NCBI GenBank assembly: GCA_964617645.1
Contig: CAZTYE010000007.1
Coordinates: forward strand, 147,008-211,007
DNA: 64,000 nucleotides
Direction: 5' to 3'
Source of the DNA: JADJGC01 sp964617645
GTDB lineage: Bacteria > Zixibacteria > MSB-5A5 > CAIYYT01
Shown here: one piece after another, positions 33,870 through 41,192 of the stretch
How positions within the stretch are numbered: position 1 is the stretch's first letter
Layout of the letters: each line of letters starts with the position of its first letter
Program-made: the position numbers and the translations under genes
The notes under the pieces: generated by a model
The model's database searches: none
What the model saw: only the letters and a program-made list of their open reading frames with translations
What the model was told of the DNA's origin: nothing

Positions 33870-34729
33870 CTTTTGAGTTCGATTCTGACAATCAGCAACC
33901 GACAACGATCGGCGGGCTGCTCCGCCAGCGGCGCGAGGCCCGCGAATTGTCGGTCGATGATATTGCGGCGGCGATCAAGATCAATGCTCGGTTTCTCACC
34001 GCCATCGAAGAGGGTCGCGAGCAAGATCTTCCGGCCGACGTCTATAAAGACCTCTTCCTTAAATCTTACGCCGAGTATCTCGGGTTGTCGATCGACCAGT
34101 TGCTGCTGCGTCTCCCCGAGCAGCCGCGTATCGTCGAAGGCGAGGCGCTTGCCGAGGTAGACACGACACCCAAACCCAAACCGGTCATTCTGGCGCAGCA
34201 GCAGGCGCCGCTCCCGCCTCAGAAGCGACAAGGGCGGCCAGTGCTCATGACCATCATTCTGGTGGCGCTGGTCGCACTGGGATTTCTCGCATTTGATTAT
34301 TACCGCGACAATTTTGTTACTCAACCGGCGAGCCGAGGTTTTCGGCAGCCGCCCGTAGTACAGGATAGCGCCGTGACGCCGGAGCAAGTTGCCGCCGATA
34401 CGTTGCCGGCGATCGATTCGACCAAACTCGCTGCTGAAACTGAGTCGACGATGTTAAATATCTTGCTGATCGCCAAGGGAGAGTGTTGGTTGGAAGTCAG
34501 CATCGACGGCGATTCGACATTCTCCGAATTAATCAGGGCCGCGGATACGTTGGGGTTGGCGATGCAGGATTCTATCCGCTTGAAGCTGGGACGGGCGGAC
34601 ATGGTCGACGTCTGGTGCGATAACAAGCCATTGCGGCTATATTCGACTGGTGACGCGCTGGTGCAATCGGTAACCGTGTCACGAGATAATCTTGGTTCCT
34701 TGGTGGACAGTTCGAGGTTGACGCTGTGA
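33866..34729 (+). CDS. RodZ-like cytoskeletal/HTH membrane protein
   Basis: A 287-residue protein: N-terminal HTH domain (TIGGLLRQRREARELSVDDI to about residue 75, ending YAEYLGL), a proline-rich linker, one transmembrane helix (VLMTIILVALVALGFLAF), and a C-terminal DUF4115 beta domain (CWLEVSIDGDSTFSE). This is the RodZ layout; RodZ links MreB to the envelope and sets cell shape. No mreB is present in the window. It overlaps maf by 4 nt. Confidence 0.87.
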   Translation: MTFEFDSDNQQPTTIGGLLRQRREARELSVDDIAAAIKINARFLTAIEEGREQDLPADVYKDLFLKSYAEYLGLSIDQLLLRLPEQPRIVEGEALAEVDTTPKPKPVILAQQQAPLPPQKRQGRPVLMTIILVALVALGFLAFDYYRDNFVTQPASRGFRQPPVVQDSAVTPEQVAADTLPAIDSTKLAAETESTMLNILLIAKGECWLEVSIDGDSTFSELIRAADTLGLAMQDSIRLKLGRADMVDVWCDNKPLRLYSTGDALVQSVTVSRDNLGSLVDSSRLTL

Positions 34730-35295
34730 AGTGGCGCGAAAAATTGCAGAACGGTTATGTCGCGATGAAGTCGCGCCAATTGAAGATGGAGACGTTCGAG
34801 TTTCCGTCTTCGCTGCGGGGTTCGCAGCGGATCATTATCACACTGCCATTCGGCATTCAAACGAACTCAGTCCTGTTGCGCATGGTTGGCGAGTTGTCGT
34901 CGGTGTTTCCGTCGTGCGATCTGATGATCGTTGTTCCCAGCGGCTGCTCGGAAATCGCGCGCAAGACAGGCATTCACACGATCTCGCCCGACCTCTATGC
35001 CGCCAATCTGATCGGACTGCCCAAGAAGCCGTTCTTCCAAAAAATAATCGACTTCAATGCCTCAATCCTGGTCGAGTTCGAAACGCGGCGCAATGTCTTC
35101 AACGCGCTCGTCGCGGTGTATTCACAGGCGCCGCTACGCATCGGGCTGGCCGAAGTCTGGGGTCCGCCGATTCACAATTTCGAAATTCGCTCCGCATTTC
35201 AACACGATGAGCTAAAGGTGTACCGCAGCATGATCGACTTGCTCGGCTCGATTCAAATCACCGCGGTCATGCCCGACATTCGAGAAATAACCTAA
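34726..35295 (+). CDS. Uncharacterised protein, GT9-like N-terminal half
   Basis: A 189-residue protein with a GTG start overlapping the RodZ-like stop (GTGA). The stretch RIIITLPFGIQTNSVLLRM with a following SSVFPSCDLMIVVPSG resembles the nucleotide-fold start of family 9 (heptosyltransferase) enzymes, but it is about half their length and lacks their C-terminal domain. I do not recognise a family. It is 21 nt before smc in a tight operon and has no signal peptide, so it is likely cytosolic. Function unknown. Confidence 0.72.
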   Translation: MKWREKLQNGYVAMKSRQLKMETFEFPSSLRGSQRIIITLPFGIQTNSVLLRMVGELSSVFPSCDLMIVVPSGCSEIARKTGIHTISPDLYAANLIGLPKKPFFQKIIDFNASILVEFETRRNVFNALVAVYSQAPLRIGLAEVWGPPIHNFEIRSAFQHDELKVYRSMIDLLGSIQITAVMPDIREIT

Positions 35296-35316
35296 CCGCC
35301 GCAGAGGAGCCTGACC

Positions 35317-38300
35317 TTGTATTTATCCGGACTGGAGATAATCGGTTTCAAATCTTTCCCGCTCAAGACCACCGTGGAGTTTGCCAACGGCGTTACCGGC
35401 GTGGTCGGTCCCAACGGCTGCGGCAAGACGAACGTCCTCGACGCCATCCGCTGGGTTCTTGGCGAGCAACGAATTTCGATCCTCCGCGGCGGCAAGATGG
35501 AGGATGTCATATTCGCCGGCACGCGCGAGATGAAGCCGCTCGGCTTGGCCGAGGTCTCGCTCCACATCGAAAACAACCGCGGTGTACTGCCGACCGAGTA
35601 CTCGAATCTGACGATCACCCGCAGACTTTATCGTTCGGGCGAATCGGAGTATTTGCTCAACAACATCGTCTGCCGCCTCAAAGACATCACCGATCTTTTT
35701 GCCGATACCGGTATGGGCGCCCATGCTTACTCCGCGATCGAATTGGACATGGTGGAAGCGATACTCTCCGACAAGGCCGATCAACGCCGGATGCTCTTCG
35801 AGGAAGCGGCGGGGATTACCAAGTACAAACAGCGCAAGCGCGCCGCCTTGCGCAAATTGGACGCAACCGAAAACGATCTGCTACGACTGTCGGATATCCT
35901 TGCCGAAGTTAGTTCGCAAGTAAGCTCGCTCAGCCGGCAAATGCGCCGCGCCGAGCGCTACAAGTATTATGATGATCGCTCCCGCACCGTTGGACAGGTG
36001 TTGCTCAAGGAAAAGTACCGCCGCTTCACCGAGCAGCTCGGCGCCGTCCGTTCGGAGAAACGTCTCAATCAGATCAAACTGGCCGAGCTAACCGGGGAGA
36101 TTGACCGCTGGGAGTTGGCGCGGGAAGACTACGCGGCGCGTTCGCTCGAAGTTAGCGAGCAGTTGAAATCCTTACGGCAGCAAGTCGAAGAGATTTCCGG
36201 CGCGTGTTTTCGCCTTGAAACGGAGATTTCCGTTACCGGGGAAAAGATCAATAACGCAGCTACCGCCGACGAAATCGACCGACGCGAGATCACCGCGATC
36301 GCCGGCAAGCTCGAACAATTGGGCGCCGAGTTGACGCAGGCTACCTCGCGTATCGACTCACAACAGGCGCATCTCGCGGCATCCCGAATCGAACTTGAGC
36401 GAGCAGAGAAAGAACTTGCGGACAAGTTCGCCGAACTCGACTTGGCGCGGCGTTCTACGCAATCGGAGCAGCGCGACCTTTTCGAGATCCAAGGTAAACG
36501 CTCGCTCTCCGAGCAGTCGCAGGCGCAGCTTGAGCAACAGCTATCGGAACTCATGGCTCAGATCGAACGGCAAACCAGTCAACGGGACGGCTTATCCGGC
36601 GAGGAGCGTGAAGTCGAGTCCAAATTAACCGCTACGGCCAATCTTCAGGAGCGACTGCGGCAATCAATCTCTGCGATTGAGGCTCAAACCGCGGCCGTCG
36701 AGGGTGAACGCCAGACGGTCGCCGCCGGTATCACGGCTACGCAAGAAGCCCTGGCGCAGTCGCGCCTGCAAGTCGGAGCACTCGAAGCACAGATTGAACT
36801 TATTACGCGCATGATTGCGCACTATGAAGGTTACGGCTCGGGAGTCGCATCACTGTTCGCCCACCGGGAAGAACTTCCCGGACTCGTCGATACGGTCGCC
36901 AATTTCATCGAAAGCGGGCCGGACCACCGCAAGGCGATCGAGGCGGCGCTCGGCGAAGCGGCCGAGTACATCGTCGTGACCGATCGGACAGCAGCATACG
37001 CGGTGATCGACTGGCTTAAAGCCAATACTCAAGGTCGAGCGACACTCGTGATCAAGTCGGAGTTGGAGCGATGGAATAAGGACAAGAAGATCGCGCGCCC
37101 GGGAGGCTTGTCGGCAGCACTGACCGCGGCCGTCGATGTTGTCAATGTTCGCTCCGGCTACGAGAAATTAGCGGACCTTCTTCTAGGCGACGTATGGATC
37201 GTACCGGACCGCGAATCGGCCGAGAAGTTGATTGAGCTGGGGCAAGGCGACTTTCGCGTCGTCACTCAGGACGGCGAACTCTATCGCGCTCGTCCGCTCC
37301 ACGAAGGTGGTGGCGATAAACCGCTGCCGCTTCTGGGGCGCGAAAGCGACCTGCAACGCCTCCGTGAATCTCTGGAAAATACCTGCGCATTGACGGCGGC
37401 GTTGGAGAACGATCTCGCTTCGGCCGCCGAACGACGTTCCGAGCTGGAATCGGAACTTTCAGGCCACCAACTTGAGATGTCGCGGCTGCGCGATCAGTTG
37501 GCGGAGACGCAGATCGAGCTTTCGGCATCGAAGGTCCGTTATCAACAGATCGCCGCCTCGCTGGCCGGCCTCCGCGACTCGATACAGCTCGACACCGAGC
37601 GTCGAAACGAGCTGTCAACCCGATTGCAGTTGTTACAGTCTGATGTCTCGCGCCTGGCAGCAGATTCGGAGCAGAAGGCAAGCCTGCTCAACCGGCAATC
37701 GGCGACGGTCGAATCGCTGGAACGCGCAGTGTCCGAGACCTCCCGCCGTTTGGAAGAACTGCGATTGAACGTGATCCGGACTCAGACCGAAGCAGCTTCG
37801 CTGGAGGGTAACCGCCGCCGCATTGAAGAGCTCAACGACGAACTTCGATCGCAGCGTCAACGCCGGCAGTCGGCTCTCGAGCAGCGTGTTGACGAAGTTG
37901 CGAGTCTGCGGCAACGTCTCGATGTCCTCAAGTTCGACCTCGAAAGTCAATCCACGCAGCGTCTTCAACTCAAGGCGGAAGAGCTGGCGCTGACCACCAA
38001 GCAGGGCGAACTGGCCGAGAAGCAGACCGAGTTCGATCAGTTGCTCAAGAGCAACCGCCGCAGCCGCGACGACATGGCGCAGCAAACCCAGCAATTGCTG
38101 ATCAGCGAAACCGAGATTCATGCCCGTCAAGAGGACATCGCTAACCAGCTAAAGGAGCTCTACGACATCGATGTTCAGTCGATGATTCTGCCTGAGCCGC
38201 TGTCCGACGAGACGTTTCATGAGCTGGAAGCCGAACTGCTCGACTGTAAGAGCAAGCAGGCGCAGCTCGGCATGGTGAATATGCTGGCGCTTGAAGAATA

Positions 38301-39147
38301 CGAAAAGGAATCGGAGCGTGAGCGATTCTTGCGCCATCAAATTGACGACCTCACGGCGGCCAAGGATGATCTCAAAGCCACGATCAACCGCATTAATTCC
38401 ACTGCGCGCAAAATGTTTCTCGAGACCTATTTGCAGGTGAAGGAGAATTTCAAGCGAGTCTTCGCCGAATTGTTTCAGGGCGGCGAGGCGGATCTGATGA
38501 TGCTCAACGAGGACGACCCGCTGGAATCGCCGATTGAAATCCACGCCCGGCCGCGCGGCAAGCGATTCTTGAATATTACGCAACTCTCGGGCGGTGAGAA
38601 AGCGCTCACCGCAATCTCGCTGCTCTTCGCGATCTATCTCGTTAAACCTTCGCCGTTTTGCATTCTCGACGAAGTTGATGCGCCGCTCGACGATGCCAAC
38701 GTCATCCGCTTCTTGCGCATGGTCCGCGGCTTCGTCAATCGAACCCAGTTCATCATCATCACGCACAACAAGCGCACGATGGAACAGTGCGACCGGCTTT
38801 ATGGCGTAACGATGGTGCAGCCGGGTGTCAGCCAGGTGGTGTCGGTCGATTTCGCCGGAAAAGGTCAGCGTACAGAACTCGAGGCTCTGAAATTCACCGG
38901 TGGGGAGGCCGCCCCGATCGAGCCGGATGTGATTCCGGTTACGCCGGCGCGCCGGCATCGTGTTGTTTCGGATGAAGAGCTCGGCTCCGAATTCGACGAT
39001 GAAGCCGCCTCAGCAGAATCCGGGCGCGCCATCCCGGCGCCGGAGACATCGACATCGCTCGCAGCCGACGATGACGACCACGACGATGAGTATGACGATG
39101 ATGACGATGACGATGATGAGGATGACGACGAGGATGACGATCGCTAA
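35317..39147 (+). CDS. smc: Chromosome segregation protein SMC with poly-acidic C-terminal tail
   Basis: The ATPase core of the bacterial condensin. The 1276-residue protein has Walker A (GPNGCGKTNVLDAIRWVLGE), two long coiled coils, a hinge (about 505-660, starting GYGSGVASLFAHREELPG), and the signature/Walker B pair LSGGEKALTAISLLFAIY and FCILDEVDAPLDDAN. The start is TTG 35317 with GAGGAG upstream. About 100 residues follow the head, ending in a run of some 25 residues that is almost all Asp and Glu, which I do not know from standard SMC proteins. Its stop overlaps the ftsY start by 1 nt. Confidence 0.96.
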   Translation: MYLSGLEIIGFKSFPLKTTVEFANGVTGVVGPNGCGKTNVLDAIRWVLGEQRISILRGGKMEDVIFAGTREMKPLGLAEVSLHIENNRGVLPTEYSNLTITRRLYRSGESEYLLNNIVCRLKDITDLFADTGMGAHAYSAIELDMVEAILSDKADQRRMLFEEAAGITKYKQRKRAALRKLDATENDLLRLSDILAEVSSQVSSLSRQMRRAERYKYYDDRSRTVGQVLLKEKYRRFTEQLGAVRSEKRLNQIKLAELTGEIDRWELAREDYAARSLEVSEQLKSLRQQVEEISGACFRLETEISVTGEKINNAATADEIDRREITAIAGKLEQLGAELTQATSRIDSQQAHLAASRIELERAEKELADKFAELDLARRSTQSEQRDLFEIQGKRSLSEQSQAQLEQQLSELMAQIERQTSQRDGLSGEEREVESKLTATANLQERLRQSISAIEAQTAAVEGERQTVAAGITATQEALAQSRLQVGALEAQIELITRMIAHYEGYGSGVASLFAHREELPGLVDTVANFIESGPDHRKAIEAALGEAAEYIVVTDRTAAYAVIDWLKANTQGRATLVIKSELERWNKDKKIARPGGLSAALTAAVDVVNVRSGYEKLADLLLGDVWIVPDRESAEKLIELGQGDFRVVTQDGELYRARPLHEGGGDKPLPLLGRESDLQRLRESLENTCALTAALENDLASAAERRSELESELSGHQLEMSRLRDQLAETQIELSASKVRYQQIAASLAGLRDSIQLDTERRNELSTRLQLLQSDVSRLAADSEQKASLLNRQSATVESLERAVSETSRRLEELRLNVIRTQTEAASLEGNRRRIEELNDELRSQRQRRQSALEQRVDEVASLRQRLDVLKFDLESQSTQRLQLKAEELALTTKQGELAEKQTEFDQLLKSNRRSRDDMAQQTQQLLISETEIHARQEDIANQLKELYDIDVQSMILPEPLSDETFHELEAELLDCKSKQAQLGMVNMLALEEYEKESERERFLRHQIDDLTAAKDDLKATINRINSTARKMFLETYLQVKENFKRVFAELFQGGEADLMMLNEDDPLESPIEIHARPRGKRFLNITQLSGGEKALTAISLLFAIYLVKPSPFCILDEVDAPLDDANVIRFLRMVRGFVNRTQFIIITHNKRTMEQCDRLYGVTMVQPGVSQVVSVDFAGKGQRTELEALKFTGGEAAPIEPDVIPVTPARRHRVVSDEELGSEFDDEAASAESGRAIPAPETSTSLAADDDDHDDEYDDDDDDDDEDDDEDDDR

Positions 39148-40067
39148 TGGGCTTCTCGTTTAAGAAGCTGGCACAGGGCCTGCTCAAAACTAAAGAAAAC
39201 ATCGTCACCAAACTCAAGGCGGCTGTCGGCCTGCACAAAAAAGTCGACTCCACCCTGATCGAGGAGATCGAAGAGATACTGATTACCGCCGACATCTCCA
39301 TCGAAACGGCGGAGAAAGTCATTGCCGATCTCAAAGCGCGCGTCGCCAAATCCGGCGTCGACGACTCCGAACAAGTTTATGACTTGCTGAAAGACTGTCT
39401 GTCGGACGTGCTCGCCGCCGTCGAGTCGAGGCCGTTCTTCACGATCTCGGAAAAGCCGCACGTCATCATGATTGTCGGCGTCAATGGCACTGGCAAGACC
39501 ACCTCAATCGCCAAAATCGCCCGCCGATTCGTGAACGACGGGATGACCGTGACGATGGCGGCGGCCGACACTTTTCGCGCCGCGGCTATTGATCAGCTCT
39601 CGATCTGGGCCGATCGCGTCGGCTGCACTATCGTCAAGGGCCAGGAAGGCGGAGACTCGGCGTCAGTGGCTTTTGATGCTATCACTTCGGCTACCGCTCG
39701 TGGCGACAGCGTGGTTGTGATCGATACTGCCGGACGACTCCATACCAAAGCGAACCTGATGGAGGAGCTTGCAAAAGTGAAGCGTGTCATCAGGAAAGCG
39801 ATGCCGGAGGCGCCACATCGCACGCTGTTGGTCATCGACGGCACCACCGGCCAAAACGCCCTTCAACAAGTCGAAATCTTTAATAAGATGCTGCTCCTCG
39901 ACGGTATCATCGTGACCAAGCTCGACGGCACCGCCAAAGGCGGCTTCGTCTTCTCAATCGTCGACAAGTACCGGCTGCCGGTCGTCCTGATCGGCATTGG
40001 CGAAAAAATGGATGACCTCGACGAATTCATCCCCCGCGACTTTGTCGACGCGCTGTTTGCCGCATGA
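39147..40067 (+). CDS. ftsY: Signal recognition particle receptor FtsY
   Basis: A GTPase at the membrane that receives SRP-bound ribosomes. The 306-residue NG-domain form lacks the long acidic A-domain of E. coli FtsY. Motifs: GVNGTGKTTSIAKIA (G1), AADTFRAAAIDQL, DTAGRLHTKANLMEEL (G3), TKLDGTAKGG (G4) and GIGEKMDDLDEF. It overlaps smc by 1 nt and yjbQ by 4 nt. The smc-ftsY order is common in bacteria. Confidence 0.97.
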   Translation: MGFSFKKLAQGLLKTKENIVTKLKAAVGLHKKVDSTLIEEIEEILITADISIETAEKVIADLKARVAKSGVDDSEQVYDLLKDCLSDVLAAVESRPFFTISEKPHVIMIVGVNGTGKTTSIAKIARRFVNDGMTVTMAAADTFRAAAIDQLSIWADRVGCTIVKGQEGGDSASVAFDAITSATARGDSVVVIDTAGRLHTKANLMEELAKVKRVIRKAMPEAPHRTLLVIDGTTGQNALQQVEIFNKMLLLDGIIVTKLDGTAKGGFVFSIVDKYRLPVVLIGIGEKMDDLDEFIPRDFVDALFAA

Positions 40068-40462
40068 TCGCGCAGATTCCGATTGCCACGTCGGCGCGAC
40101 GCCAGATCATCGACATCACCGCGCAAGTCAGAAAGATCGTCGCCGAGTCGCGAATCGACAGCGGCATCTGCGTTGTTTTCACCGAGCATACGACTGCCGC
40201 AATTACCATCAATGAAAACGCCGATCCCGATGTCAAACGCGACATCCTGCACAAACTGGCGCAGGTGTTTCCCCAGAGCGATGATTACCACCACGGCGAA
40301 GGCAATTCCGATTCACATATTCAATCGTCGCTCGTCGGCTGTTCTGAGACCGTGATCATCGAAAAAGGGAAGTTGCTCTTGGGAACGTGGCAGGGTATCT
40401 GTTTTTGTGAGTTCGACGGGCCCAGACGCCGCACTGTGTTTGTCAAGATCGTAGCCGGCTGA
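40064..40462 (+). CDS. yjbQ: YjbQ-family (UPF0047) protein
   Basis: A 132-residue protein of the widely conserved YjbQ family: VVFTEHTTAAITINENADPD, SDDYHHGEGNSDSHIQSSL and LLGTWQGICFCEFDGPRRR. The conserved His residues suggest metal binding; weak thiamin-phosphate synthase activity has been reported for relatives. Its ATG overlaps the ftsY stop by 4 nt and its stop overlaps the rlmH start. Confidence 0.93.
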   Translation: MIAQIPIATSARRQIIDITAQVRKIVAESRIDSGICVVFTEHTTAAITINENADPDVKRDILHKLAQVFPQSDDYHHGEGNSDSHIQSSLVGCSETVIIEKGKLLLGTWQGICFCEFDGPRRRTVFVKIVAG

Positions 40463-40929
40463 TGTTGTCGATTACCATTACAACTATTGGCCGTCCGCGC
40501 CATGATTGGATCAACGGCGGTATCGAGCACTACTCCACGCTCTTAAGCAAGTACGCCAAGATTTCTATTCAGCATCTCAGGGAAGAATCAAAATCAACTT
40601 TGAGCGCTGCGGAAATCAAGCGCCGTGAATCCGACGCCCTCGTGGCTGCGATCAACGGCAAGGCGCTGACTGTGCTGCTCGATGTGTCCGGCAGGACGCA
40701 CGCTTCCGAATCGTTCGCGATCTGGCTCGAGAAATCGAAGCAAGCCGCTTCGCACATTCAGTTCTTGATCGGCGGCGCGCACGGAGTCACCGACAATCTG
40801 CGCGATTGCGTCGACACGCGCCTCTCACTGTCGCCGCTGACGTTTCCGCACGAATTGGCGCTAATCGTCCTGCTCGAACAGCTGTACCGGGCATCGTCGA
40901 TTCTCGGCGGCGGCAAGTACCACAAGTAG
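40462..40929 (+). CDS. rlmH: 23S rRNA pseudouridine-1915 N3-methyltransferase
   Basis: A SPOUT-class methyltransferase acting on the ribosome at helix 69. The 155-residue protein has the C-terminal trefoil knot motifs FLIGGAHGVTDNLRD, LSLSPLTFPHELALIVLLEQ and YRASSILGGGKYHK, all diagnostic for RlmH. The start overlaps the yjbQ stop by 1 nt. It is the last gene of the dtd-to-rlmH run. Confidence 0.96.
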   Translation: MLSITITTIGRPRHDWINGGIEHYSTLLSKYAKISIQHLREESKSTLSAAEIKRRESDALVAAINGKALTVLLDVSGRTHASESFAIWLEKSKQAASHIQFLIGGAHGVTDNLRDCVDTRLSLSPLTFPHELALIVLLEQLYRASSILGGGKYHK

Positions 40930-40971
40930 GTTGCTCGCAAGCTCGCATCGTCGTGTCGAGGAGCTTGCTAT

Positions 40972-41106
40972 TAGGGACTGTTGAAAGAGTCCGTCGTGCG
41001 CCCACTGCGCGGCGGCAGGAATCCTTTCCTGCCGCAATCAAGGCGGCCAGGAAAGGACTCATGACCGCGCTCGTCCGGGTAGTTCGGGATTTTTCAACAG
41101 TCCCTA
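40972..41106. mobile_element. MITE-like non-coding element, copy 1
   Basis: A 135-bp element with perfect 15-bp inverted ends, TAGGGACTGTTGAAA and its complement. TA lies at both ends, as expected of a Tc1/mariner- or IS630-type TA insertion. Inside is a hairpin with arms GCGGCAGGAA/TTCCTGCCGC and a TCCT loop. A related element lies at 63714-63853. There is no coding sequence. It sits in the 263-nt gap after rlmH. Confidence 0.72.
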
Positions 41107-41131
41107 TGAGTAGGGCGTCAGATCCGTCCTA

Positions 41132-41160
41132 CAAACAGAAACGGCGGCCTCAAGCCGCCG
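41132..41160 (-). terminator. Intrinsic terminator for the minus-strand TPR gene
   Basis: A 7-bp stem CGGCGGC/GCCGCCG with a CTCAA loop (41142-41160). On the minus strand it is followed by TTTCTGTTTGT. It lies 33 nt past the stop of the zinc-ribbon/TPR gene. Confidence 0.7.
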
Positions 41161-41192
41161 CTTCGTGTTTGTCCACCTTTGCGCTTCCGCCC

